Shown here: positions 15,732 through 23,759 of the stretch, in pieces
How positions within the stretch are numbered: the first letter of the stretch is position 1
Layout of the letters: every line of letters begins with the position of its first letter
Translations under genes and position numbers: made by a program
NCBI RefSeq assembly: GCF_002934545.1
Contig: NZ_PTJA01000001.1
Span: 496,001-560,000 of the forward strand
Direction of reading: 5' to 3'
DNA: 64,000 bases
From: Lacrimispora xylanisolvens
Lineage (GTDB): Bacteria > Bacillota > Clostridia > Lachnospirales > Lachnospiraceae
The notes under the pieces: generated by a model
The model's input: the letters and a program-made list of their open reading frames with translations, nothing else
Told to the model about the DNA's origin: nothing
The model's database searches: none

Positions 15732-16844
15732 ATGGCGGGATCCACACTTGGCACAATATTTAAAATCACAACATGGGGAGAATCCCACGGAAAAGGAATC
15801 GGTGTGGTGGTTGACGGCTGTCCAGCCGGTCTTTCTCTGGAAGAAAAGGATATTCAGTGCTTCCTTGACCGCAGAAAGCCGGGACAAAGCAAATTTACCA
15901 CAATGCGAAACGAAGGGGATCAGGTGGAGATTTTATCCGGGGTGTTTGAAGGTAAGACAACCGGAACTCCCATTTCCATGATTGTCTGGAATACGGATCA
16001 GCGTTCTAAGGACTATGGTAATATTATGGAAGTTTACCGTCCGGGCCATGCAGATTATACCTTTGATGAAAAATATGGTTTCAGGGATTACCGGGGTGGT
16101 GGACGATCCTCCGGAAGGGAAACCATTGGCAGAGTTGCGGCAGGCGCCATAGCTGCCTGCTTTTTAAGAAGCCTGGGTATCACTGTAACGGCTTATACCA
16201 GATCGGTGGGACCGTATGAAGTCAAAGAAGAACGTTTTGACTTAAAAGAGCGGGACCAGAACCGTCTTTATATGCCTGATAAGGAGACCTCTCTTTTGGC
16301 AGAACAGTATTTAGAAGAAATGATGGGAAGAAAAGATTCTGTAGGAGGCGTGGTGGAATGCATCATTGACGGTGTACCGGCCGGAATCGGTGATCCTGTC
16401 TTTGATAAATACGACGCATCTCTTGCAAAAGCAGTGATGTCCATCGGAGCAGTAAAAGGATTTGAGATCGGAGATGGATTTTTAGCTTCCCGTGCTCTGG
16501 GATCTGAAAATAATGATGGTTTCTGTATGGAACCAGATGGCAGAGCGAAGAAAGTGACCAATCATGCCGGAGGTATCCTTGGCGGAATCAGCGATGGATC
16601 CAGGGTGGTTTTTCGGGCTGCTTTTAAACCGACTCCCTCCATTGCCCAGCCTCAGAAGACTGTTACCAGACAGGGAGAAGAGACTGAGATTGAAATTAAG
16701 GGCCGCCATGATCCGATCATTGTACCCCGTGCGGTTGTGGTAGTTGAGGCAATGGCGGCGCTTACAACGGTTGACTTGCTGCTTGCCAATTTATCTGCCA
16801 GAATGGATCGTATTATTTCCTTTTATAGGGAAGAAACTGAATAA
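15732..16844 (+). CDS. aroC: Chorismate synthase
   Basis: A 370-residue enzyme converting EPSP to chorismate with reduced FMN, the last shikimate step. It carries all the family marks: [18 protein letters not shown] at residues 16-33 (signature one, shown split as GESHGKGIG and VVVDGCPAG), RPGHADYTF with the catalytic His, [12 protein letters not shown], and the C-terminal [14 protein letters not shown]. Length is normal. It sits alone, away from any other aro gene, behind the lactonase. Confidence 0.97.
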   Translation: MAGSTLGTIFKITTWGESHGKGIGVVVDGCPAGLSLEEKDIQCFLDRRKPGQSKFTTMRNEGDQVEILSGVFEGKTTGTPISMIVWNTDQRSKDYGNIMEVYRPGHADYTFDEKYGFRDYRGGGRSSGRETIGRVAAGAIAACFLRSLGITVTAYTRSVGPYEVKEERFDLKERDQNRLYMPDKETSLLAEQYLEEMMGRKDSVGGVVECIIDGVPAGIGDPVFDKYDASLAKAVMSIGAVKGFEIGDGFLASRALGSENNDGFCMEPDGRAKKVTNHAGGILGGISDGSRVVFRAAFKPTPSIAQPQKTVTRQGEETEIEIKGRHDPIIVPRAVVVVEAMAALTTVDLLLANLSARMDRIISFYREETE

Positions 16845-16850
16845 CTTGAT

Positions 16851-16888
16851 TATATCCGGTATTTATGCTATGTTAAATGCCGGATATA
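16851..16888 (+). terminator. Hairpin after aroC
   Basis: 9-bp perfect arms TATATCCGG/CCGGATATA with further A/T pairing inside. There is no clean T-tract, so it may be a weak terminator or a processing/attenuation hairpin ahead of rpiB. Confidence 0.5.
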
Positions 16889-16925
16889 TTACTGACTTAT
16901 TTTATATAGAAACAGGAGAATGATA

Positions 16926-17369
16926 ATGAAGATAGCAATGGGTAATGATCATACAGCAATAGAGATGAAAGAAGCTATTAAGGAGTTTGTGGAAAGCAAA
17001 GGTTATGAAGTAATTGATTTTGGTACCAATTCAACAGAAAGCTGCGACTACCCGGAGTATGGTGAGAAAGTTGGCCGTGCGGTTACAGAAGGAAAAGCAG
17101 ATTTGGGAATCGCAATCTGCGGAACCGGAGTGGGTATTTCCCTTGCATGCAACAAAGTTAAGGGAATCCGTGCCTGTGTCTGCAGTGAGCCATACACAGC
17201 AAAGCTTTCCAGAATGCATAATGATTCCAATGTCCTTTGTTTTGGCGCAAGAGTTGTAGGAGTGGAGATGGCAAAGATGATTACGGAAGAATGGCTGGAT
17301 GCCCAGTACGAAGGCGGAAGACATCAGCGCCGTGTAGATATGGTAATGGATATCGAAAAGAGAAATTAA
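16926..17369 (+). CDS. rpiB: Ribose-5-phosphate isomerase B (RpiB/LacAB family)
   Basis: A 147-residue aldose-ketose isomerase interconverting ribose-5-P and ribulose-5-P. MKIAMGNDH at the N-terminus, ICGTGVGISLACNK (the catalytic Cys and anion hole, about 66-79) and RMHNDSNVLCFGARV are diagnostic. A frame two codons longer starts at 16920, but CAGGAGA at 16913-16919 is best spaced for ATG 16926. A GntR regulator follows 20 bp later, suggesting a sugar-responsive unit. Allose or galactose 6-phosphate activity cannot be excluded. Confidence 0.93.
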   Translation: MKIAMGNDHTAIEMKEAIKEFVESKGYEVIDFGTNSTESCDYPEYGEKVGRAVTEGKADLGIAICGTGVGISLACNKVKGIRACVCSEPYTAKLSRMHNDSNVLCFGARVVGVEMAKMITEEWLDAQYEGGRHQRRVDMVMDIEKRN

Positions 17370-17389
17370 CTCTGTGAAAGGGGAGGCTC

Positions 17390-18088
17390 ATGAGTCACGA
17401 ACCGGAGAACAGAACAAAACAAACCCTGGCTGAACAGGTAGCAGAGCAGATCCTGAATGATATTGTGGAAAAGGGACTGGAGATTGGTGCTAAAATCCCA
17501 AATGAATTTGAACTTGCCCAGGAAATTGGAGTGGGCAGGGGAACCATCAGGGAAGCTGTTAAGATATTGGTTTCCAGAGAGATTCTTACCATACGAAGAG
17601 GGGCGGGGACTTTTGTTTCTGAACGACAGGGACTTTTAGATGATCCTCTGGGGCTTTCCTTTTTAAAGGATAAAACCAATCTGGCTCTTGATTTATTAAG
17701 TGTCCGTCTGATGCTGGAACCGGAAATTGCAGCACTGGCTGCCGTGAATGCCAGACCAGAGCAGCTAAAGGAACTGGAAGAATTAAAAGGCAAGGTAGAG
17801 GAACTGATTTATCGGGGAGAAGACCATACCCATGCAGACATTCTTTTTCACCGGCAGATCGCCGCATGCAGCGGCAATCGGGTGGTGGAAAAGCTGATTC
17901 CTGTGATTAATTCATCCATCTCTCTGTTTGTGGATTTAACCAATGCAAGACTGGGACAGGAGACCATTGATACGCACAGAGAAATCACAGACTGTATTAT
18001 CAGAAAGGATCCGGAAGGGGCCAGATGCGCCATGTATATGCATCTGACTGTGAACCGGAGAATGCTTAAATCTTTGGAGGGGAATTAG
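17390..18088 (+). CDS. GntR-family regulator, FadR subfamily (FCD domain)
   Basis: A 232-residue repressor/activator with an N-terminal winged helix ([25 protein letters not shown], residues about 37-61) and an all-helical FCD ligand domain (about 90-225) with the metal-binding Asp/His set (DILFHRQIA and THREIT). Such proteins sense small acids, often sugar acids, gluconate or lactate. It follows rpiB by 20 bp. The two 17-bp palindromes before the IlvD/Edd dehydratase at 20112 fit a dimeric GntR protein and are candidate targets. The stop overlaps the convergent VOC gene by 4 bp. Confidence 0.92.
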   Translation: MSHEPENRTKQTLAEQVAEQILNDIVEKGLEIGAKIPNEFELAQEIGVGRGTIREAVKILVSREILTIRRGAGTFVSERQGLLDDPLGLSFLKDKTNLALDLLSVRLMLEPEIAALAAVNARPEQLKELEELKGKVEELIYRGEDHTHADILFHRQIAACSGNRVVEKLIPVINSSISLFVDLTNARLGQETIDTHREITDCIIRKDPEGARCAMYMHLTVNRRMLKSLEGN

Positions 18089-18468
18089 ATGGTTATTTCA
18101 ATCTGGTTCCCCTCCAGATCTATGATACAGCTTTCATAATAGCCGTCACCGGTCGTCCGGGGACCGCTGATTACTTCATACCCATCCTGTTTTAGCTGAA
18201 TGGTGAGACTTTCAACGTTTTCTCTGGTTCCTGCCTGGAAGGCTATGTGGATAAAGCCAGTGCGGGTGAGTGTTTTCTGTGGATCTTCCATATTCGGTTT
18301 ATTCATGATTTCCAGCCGGCAGCCGTCTTCAAAGGTTAGAAAATAGGAACGGAACCCAGTTTTGGGATTGTGGTAACCGTCATTTGCTTTTCCATTAAAA
18401 TAATTAGTAAAAAATTTTTTTGTTTTTTCCAAATCATTTACATACATGGCTACATGTTCAATTTTCAT
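18085..18468 (-). CDS. VOC superfamily (glyoxalase/bleomycin resistance) protein
   Basis: A 127-residue two-module betaalphabetabetabeta protein. Metal-ligand positions are plausible: His5, Glu at LEIMN (about 53), His in FIHIAF (about 74) and the terminal Glu in NQIEITI. The family covers glyoxalase I, dioxygenases and resistance proteins, so the reaction is open. It is convergent with the FadR-type gene and 13 bp downstream of the pyrophosphatase-like gene on the same strand. Confidence 0.85.
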   Translation of the reverse strand: MKIEHVAMYVNDLEKTKKFFTNYFNGKANDGYHNPKTGFRSYFLTFEDGCRLEIMNKPNMEDPQKTLTRTGFIHIAFQAGTRENVESLTIQLKQDGYEVISGPRTTGDGYYESCIIDLEGNQIEITI

Positions 18469-18481
18469 TATGTCCCCCTTA

Positions 18482-18832
18482 TTAATCGGATTTCCGTCTG
18501 ATTAAAATTCCCTTCATAAATTCTGTTTTATTATGAGTATGATAGATCATTTCTTTTTCTTCTTCTGTACAGCCGATCAGAATCTTTATTTCAGAATCCC
18601 GTTTCATTAAATCAACAATACACATAATTGCATCAATTCTTTGCTTTTTCTCAGTACCAACCCAGACGTCTATGCCTTGCCCATCCATGGAGGATGTGTT
18701 ATTTAAATATCCATAATCGACTTTGTATATGAAATCAGGATACTTTGGATGAACAGATCCCTTCGGTCTGTCAATGACAATTTCAGAATCACCCACCAGC
18801 TGATCCAATGCAGTCCAAAAATCAGGATTCAC
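18482..18832 (-). CDS. Short inorganic-pyrophosphatase-like protein
   Basis: A 116-residue protein resembling the beta-barrel of family I pyrophosphatases. [26 protein letters not shown] carries the ERPKG-like and DYGYLNNT segments (fragments [10 protein letters not shown] and VDYGYLNNT at about 17-26 and 39-47), and [10 protein letters not shown] corresponds to the DGDPIDV metal site with some acidic positions changed. It is well short of the usual 170-plus residues, so it may be a diverged relative rather than a housekeeping pyrophosphatase. It overlaps the next gene by 11 bp. Confidence 0.75.
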   Translation of the reverse strand: MNPDFWTALDQLVGDSEIVIDRPKGSVHPKYPDFIYKVDYGYLNNTSSMDGQGIDVWVGTEKKQRIDAIMCIVDLMKRDSEIKILIGCTEEEKEMIYHTHNKTEFMKGILIRRKSD

Positions 18833-19850
18833 TTAAACCGCCTCCATTCTCATCGTAAAAATGCGTTAGATTGGCTGAAATTTCCCGCCATAGTTTCCAG
18901 ACATCGTCCCCATAATTACTTACTATTGTTATCAGTATCTGTTTTTTCTTGTCAAAGGATGATTTGAAACTTACACCCGGATCACAGCCCTGAAAATAGG
19001 GATTAAAGTCATTCTCAGTTTTCTTAAGCCACATTCCATATCCATAGCACTGGCTTTCTCCGCTATGATTTGATAACATGGTTTTCGTCATGGAAGGGGA
19101 CAGCAGTTGATATGACAGAAGGTTTTTCCAGAATAAACGGACATCACCGATTGTTGTAAAGGCACCTCCTGCGCCCGTTCCTTTTACATCTACACTGTAT
19201 ATATTTGTACGGAAGTCATTTCTTTCCTCGTCATATATGTAATTAAAGGCGCATTTTGCGGGCAGTCTGTCCAGCTCATAATATCCGGTATGTTTCATCT
19301 TACAGGGAACAAATACGAATTCTTCCAGATACCGGTCGAATTCCATTCCGGTGATCTTTTCAAGAATCATTGCCAACACCACAAAACCAGTATTATTATA
19401 TTGGAATTTGCTTCCTCTTGGATACATCATCGGCTTGTGAATAAAAAGCGGCAGCAGGTCTTTGTTGGAACGTATTCTATAGTTTGGAAAGTCATACCAC
19501 AATTCTTCATATTCTGTCATTACAGATTCATCGAAATAGTCTGGTATCCCAGAAGTATGGGTAAGAAGCTGCTCAACTGTAATTTCCTTGTCAATCTGCT
19601 CTAAGTCAAAATCAAAGAATGAACCTATTTTATCTTCCAGGTGAAGCAGTCCCTTTTCAATCAGCTGCAGGATTCCAACGGCTACAAATGCCTTTCCTGC
19701 AGAAGCTGTTGCAAATCTGGTTTCCATATCATTCAGAACCTGATTGGGCAGATCTGCATATCCGTATGCCTTCTCAATTAACATCTTATCATTCTGATAA
19801 ATGGAAATACAGCCTCGAAAATCAGCTGGTATTATTCTATCAATATTCAT
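18822..19850 (-). CDS. Serine hydrolase, beta-lactamase family
   Basis: A 342-residue cytoplasmic protein. SAGK at about 50-53 gives the SxxK nucleophile motif, YNNTGF at about 150 the Tyr-x-Asn motif, and SGESQCYGYG near the C-terminus may fill the third motif position. There is no signal peptide. It starts at the ATG behind AAAAGGAGA. It belongs to the same family as the truncated gene at the left edge but is not a close copy. The product shares translational overlap with the pyrophosphatase-like gene. The substrate is unknown. Confidence 0.88.
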   Translation of the reverse strand: MNIDRIIPADFRGCISIYQNDKMLIEKAYGYADLPNQVLNDMETRFATASAGKAFVAVGILQLIEKGLLHLEDKIGSFFDFDLEQIDKEITVEQLLTHTSGIPDYFDESVMTEYEELWYDFPNYRIRSNKDLLPLFIHKPMMYPRGSKFQYNNTGFVVLAMILEKITGMEFDRYLEEFVFVPCKMKHTGYYELDRLPAKCAFNYIYDEERNDFRTNIYSVDVKGTGAGGAFTTIGDVRLFWKNLLSYQLLSPSMTKTMLSNHSGESQCYGYGMWLKKTENDFNPYFQGCDPGVSFKSSFDKKKQILITIVSNYGDDVWKLWREISANLTHFYDENGGGLSES

Positions 19851-19962
19851 ACAGATATCTCCTTTTCACTCCAATGTAATTCCTTTCATAGTAACAAAAA
19901 ATTATAGTAAAGTATAGAGCATTTCAAAAAAGTAGTTTAATTCTGGCACATAATAAATTGCC

Positions 19963-20086
19963 AAATACATCGTATGTATTTGGAGTTGTAAAATTAATAA
20001 ATATATATAAATACCTAAAATTAATTCGTATATTGACTTTTTAATCGTATAATGATAATTTTATATTAAAATACATCATACGTATT
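19963..20086. promoter_or_regulatory. Paired palindromic operators upstream of the IlvD/Edd dehydratase
   Basis: AAATACATCGTATGTATTT (19963-19981) and AATACATCATACGTATT (about 20070-20086) share AATACATCRTAYGTATT. Their centres are about 106 bp apart, close to ten helical turns, so DNA looping is possible. The second copy lies just downstream of a TTGACT element at 20033-20038 and a TATAAT/GATAAT-rich block at 20048-20059. Confidence 0.7.
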
Positions 20087-20111
20087 ACAAACAAAAAGGG
20101 GAACAAATAAG

Positions 20112-21833
20112 ATGGAATTAAGAAGTCAGCAGGTAAGAAAGATTGCTCCTGAAATGGACCCGTTAAAAATGGGAATGGGCTGGTCCGTGGATGATTTGGA
20201 GAGACCGCAGATCATAATTGAAAGTACCTTTGGAGAAAGTCATCCGGGAAGTGCCCATCTTCTGGAACTGGTGGATCAGGCAGCAGACGGAATCTATGAA
20301 TCTGGCGGCAGGGGAGCACGTTATTTTGCCACGGATACGTGTGACGGCATGAGCCAGGGGCATGACGGAGGAAATTATTCTCTGGTATCCAGAGATATGA
20401 TCTGCAACATGATTGAAATACATAATAACGCAACTCCTTATGATGCAGGGGTATTTGTGGCAAGCTGCGATAAGGCAGTACCAGCCCATCTCATGGGAAT
20501 AGGCAGAATTAACATTCCCTCCATCGTGATAACGGGAGGTGTCATGGATGCAGGTCCGGATCTTTTAACTCTGGAACAGATTGGAATGTACAGCGCCATG
20601 TGTAAAAGGGGAGAAATCTCTGAGGAGAAACTTACCTGGTATAAGCACCATGCCTGTCCCTCCTGCGGGGCCTGCTCCTTTATGGGAACAGCTTCCACCA
20701 TGCAGATCATGGCAGAAGCCCTGGGTCTCATGCTGCCGGGAACGGCACTTATGCCTGCCACCTCAAAAGAACTGAAAATTAAGGCGAAAGAAGCAGGTGT
20801 TCAGGCAGTATGGCTTGCAAGGAACGGCTTAACTCCCAGGAAAATGATAACCATGGAGTCGTTTGAGAATGCGATTATGGTCCACGCTGCCATATCCGGT
20901 TCTACCAATTCCCTGCTTCACATTCCTGCCATTGCCCATGAACTGGGTCTCACCATTGATGCCCATACCTTTGACCGGATTCATAAAAACGCCCATTATC
21001 TACTGGATATCCGACCAGCAGGAAAATGGCCGGCTCAGTACTTCTACTATGCAGGAGGTGTACCAAGAATCATGGAGGAGATAAAATCCATGCTTCACTT
21101 AGAATGCATGACAGTGACTGGAAAGGCTTTAGGGCAGAACCTGGAGGATTTAAAGAAGAATAATTTTTATGAGGCATGCGACGAATATCTGAAAAAAATA
21201 GGAATAAAGCGGACGGACGTAATCCGCTCTTTTGATAATCCCATTGGCAAAAACGGAACTGTTGCTATTTTAAAAGGTAATTTAGCGCCTGACGGAGCAG
21301 TTGTAAAACACAGCGCAGTAGCGAAAGAGATGCATCAGGCAGTATTAAAGGCAAAACCGTTTGACAGTGAAGAAGAGGCTATGGAAGCAGTGCTTCAGGG
21401 AAAGATTAAGCCTGGTCAGGCAGTAATAATCCGTTATGAAGGTCCAAAAGGAAGCGGAATGCCGGAGATGTTTTATACCACCGAAGCCATTTCCTCTGAT
21501 CCTGTTTTATCAAAATCCATTGCACTTTTAACAGACGGCAGATTCTCCGGTGCCACAAAAGGTCCTGCCATCGGGCATATTTCACCGGAAGCCGCCAACG
21601 GAGGCCCAATTGCATTAATTGAAGAAGATGATCTGATTGAGATTGATATACCGGGGAGAAGTCTTCGGATTACGGGAATAAAAGGGAAAGCCATGAGCGG
21701 GGAGGAGGTAGACCGGATTTTAGAAGAACGGAGGAAGGTCTGGAAGCCAAGAGAAGACAGAATAAAAACAGGCGTTCTTAAAATCTTTTCCCAGCATGCA
21801 GTATCGCCCATGAAAGGGGGATATATGGAATAA
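20112..21833 (+). CDS. IlvD/Edd-family dehydratase, probably sugar-acid dehydratase
   Basis: A 573-residue iron-sulfur dehydratase. Cluster and metal ligand segments are TCDGMSQGHDGG (about 75), ASCDKAVPAHLMG (about 118) and HACPSCGACSFMGTA (about 180), and the C-terminal half has LLTDGRFSGATKGPAIGHISPEA. The family includes dihydroxy-acid dehydratase (IlvD), phosphogluconate dehydratase (Edd) and aldonate dehydratases. No ilv gene is near, the motifs differ from typical IlvD (CDGIAMGH), and paired GntR-type palindromes control it, so I favour an aldonate such as gluconate, xylonate or galactonate. A terminator follows. Confidence 0.88.
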   Translation: MELRSQQVRKIAPEMDPLKMGMGWSVDDLERPQIIIESTFGESHPGSAHLLELVDQAADGIYESGGRGARYFATDTCDGMSQGHDGGNYSLVSRDMICNMIEIHNNATPYDAGVFVASCDKAVPAHLMGIGRINIPSIVITGGVMDAGPDLLTLEQIGMYSAMCKRGEISEEKLTWYKHHACPSCGACSFMGTASTMQIMAEALGLMLPGTALMPATSKELKIKAKEAGVQAVWLARNGLTPRKMITMESFENAIMVHAAISGSTNSLLHIPAIAHELGLTIDAHTFDRIHKNAHYLLDIRPAGKWPAQYFYYAGGVPRIMEEIKSMLHLECMTVTGKALGQNLEDLKKNNFYEACDEYLKKIGIKRTDVIRSFDNPIGKNGTVAILKGNLAPDGAVVKHSAVAKEMHQAVLKAKPFDSEEEAMEAVLQGKIKPGQAVIIRYEGPKGSGMPEMFYTTEAISSDPVLSKSIALLTDGRFSGATKGPAIGHISPEAANGGPIALIEEDDLIEIDIPGRSLRITGIKGKAMSGEEVDRILEERRKVWKPREDRIKTGVLKIFSQHAVSPMKGGYME

Positions 21834-21834
21834 G

Positions 21835-21888
21835 AAAACGGGTGGAAGGAAAACGGGAAATGATCCCTGGATTCCTTCCGCCCGTTTT
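21835..21888. terminator. Bidirectional terminator between dehydratase and lepB
   Basis: 17-nt arms with one mismatch (AAAACGGG-x-GGAAGGAA against TTCCTTCC-x-CCCGTTTT). T-tract follows on the plus strand, A-rich start gives T on the minus strand. Confidence 0.85.
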
Positions 21889-22449
21889 TTACTGAAGCTG
21901 TTTGATTGAAGGGAAATAGCGGAACAATACTTTGGCAATAATCTTTTTCTTTTTTACGTACTTATTTTTCCACCTTCTGGCATCAGCCGAATAATTCCGG
22001 TTGTCACCCAGCATGAAGTAAGAATCGTCAGGTACCTCATAATGGGCGGCTGGTTCAGGCTCCATGGGTTCTGGCAGATATGGCTCATCAAGTGGAGTGT
22101 CGGAATTATTAATATAGACTTTTCCGTCCCGGATATCAATGATGTCGCCCGGGAGACCGATGACTCGCTTTACATAATATGTCTTCCCAGTAGGATCGTC
22201 AGGAAAATGGAAGATGACAATGTCGCCCCGTTCCGGCTCTTCAAAGTAATAGGAAAGTCTGGAGCCGATAACCCGGTCGCCGGTCATAATGGTCTTTTCC
22301 ATAGAACCGCTTGGAACCCTGCTGTTAGCAATAATAAAATTGTTCAGCAAAAATGCAATAACGGCAGCTGTAATAATTATTTTAATCCAGCTGATAATCT
22401 CTTCTTTCCAGTTAAATGGTTCCTGTGGCATGTTTTCTTCTCTTTTCAT
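21889..22449 (-). CDS. lepB: Signal peptidase I
   Basis: A 186-residue membrane-anchored peptidase that removes Sec signal peptides. One N-terminal helix is at about 17-37, catalytic Ser in PSGSME (about 48), general base Lys in YYVKRVIGLPGD (about 89), and a C-terminal GDNRNYSADARRW box E. The short single-TM form is the Gram-positive (SipS) type. A second Met at codon 7 is an alternative start. It is transcribed alone, divergent from the DUF3810 gene. Confidence 0.95.
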   Translation of the reverse strand: MKREENMPQEPFNWKEEIISWIKIIITAAVIAFLLNNFIIANSRVPSGSMEKTIMTGDRVIGSRLSYYFEEPERGDIVIFHFPDDPTGKTYYVKRVIGLPGDIIDIRDGKVYINNSDTPLDEPYLPEPMEPEPAAHYEVPDDSYFMLGDNRNYSADARRWKNKYVKKKKIIAKVLFRYFPSIKQLQ

Positions 22450-22625
22450 AATGTTCTCTTCTTTGCTTTCTTCTTAGTTCTGTATCAAAGTTTAAATGAG
22501 TTTGGAAAATTGTGCAAGGGGTTTCACAAAATGGTAAGAAAATATTCACAAACATTCATGAAATGTCCATAATCATGTGGTAAAGTTTATTCCATAAAAA
22601 CACTCACATCTGGGGGAAGCTGGAT

Positions 22626-23675
22626 ATGGAAAAAAGAGAGAAAAGCACAGACAAAAAATTGATTATCAGTTCGGCAGTCTTACTTATATCGTCGTTTACA
22701 TTCCAGATTCTGGCCAGAACAGTATCTGGAATCGGGGACTGGTATGCGAAACTGATTTATCCGGTAGTGGTAGGAAGTATCGGCAGATTATCAGGTTTAT
22801 TTCCTTTTGCAGTGGTTGAAATTTTATCTTATGCCCTGATCCTGTATTGCCTTGTATATGGAATCCGGCACTTCAGAGAAGGGAAGCGCCTTTTAATCCG
22901 GACTCTGTTTCTGATTGCGTGTCTGTTTTTCCTTTTTACCTTCAACTGCGGGATTAATTATTACAGAACTCCGTTTTCTAAAACTTCGGGGCTGGAGATG
23001 AAAAAGTCTTCAGAAGAAGAACTGAAGAATCTCTGCCTTTCTTTGACAGAGATTGTCAACGGAATGTGTAAAGAAGGAATTAACGAGCAGGTGGATACGG
23101 CTGTTGTGAAAAAAGAGAGCGTAAAGGCCATGAGGAAGCTGGGAGAGACCTACCCGGAATTATCCGGATATTATCCACAGCCAAAGCCTCTAATTTTGTC
23201 TCAGTATTTTTCTGTCCAGCAGCTATGCGGTCAGTACTCGCCTTTTACAGTGGAAGCGACTTACAACCGTTCCATGCCCGATTATAATATTCCCCATACG
23301 GTCTGCCATGAGCTGTCTCATTTAAGAGGATTTATGAGAGAAGACGAAGCAAACTTTATCGGATATTTAGCCTGCATTGGTTCGGATAATGAGGCTTTCC
23401 GCTACAGCGGATATTTAACTGGCTGGGTCTATGCCACCAACGCATTGTCTAAAACAGATCTGGTTTCTTACAGGGAGATCTGTCACCAGCTCGATCAGAA
23501 AGCATGGGATGATTTAAGAGATAACAACGAATTCTGGGGACGGTATGAAGGCAAAGCGGCAGAGGTTTCCAATAAAATGAATAATACATATCTAAAAATG
23601 AACAGCCAGTCAGACGGAGTAAAAAGCTATGGAAGAATGGTGGATCTGATGCTTGCTTACGCAAGAACAAGGTGA
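22626..23675 (+). CDS. DUF3810 membrane protein with HExxH metalloprotease-like motif
   Basis: A 349-residue protein. Three hydrophobic helices lie in the first 115 residues (about 13-31, 42-78, 93-112), then an extracytoplasmic domain containing CHELSHLRGFMREDEANFIGYLA (His-Glu-x-x-His at about 228, then Glu about 239 that may be the third zinc ligand). This is the DUF3810 family. A peptidase role is plausible but unproven. The neighbours (signal peptidase, glycogen genes) give no clear clue. An RBS-like GGGGG lies 9 bp before the ATG. Confidence 0.85.
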   Translation: MEKREKSTDKKLIISSAVLLISSFTFQILARTVSGIGDWYAKLIYPVVVGSIGRLSGLFPFAVVEILSYALILYCLVYGIRHFREGKRLLIRTLFLIACLFFLFTFNCGINYYRTPFSKTSGLEMKKSSEEELKNLCLSLTEIVNGMCKEGINEQVDTAVVKKESVKAMRKLGETYPELSGYYPQPKPLILSQYFSVQQLCGQYSPFTVEATYNRSMPDYNIPHTVCHELSHLRGFMREDEANFIGYLACIGSDNEAFRYSGYLTGWVYATNALSKTDLVSYREICHQLDQKAWDDLRDNNEFWGRYEGKAAEVSNKMNNTYLKMNSQSDGVKSYGRMVDLMLAYARTR

Positions 23676-23759
23676 GGAAAGCCACCTGCATCTATTGAAA
23701 AATACTTTCTGCTTTGATAAAATTACGGTACAGAATCAAAGAAGCGGGAGGAGCCAGAT

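Noticed and set aside
20112-21833. Biosynthetic dihydroxy-acid dehydratase IlvD
   Set aside because: It is not near any ilv gene, and the motif around the first Cys and the GntR-like operators fit a sugar-acid dehydratase better. IlvD activity is not excluded.
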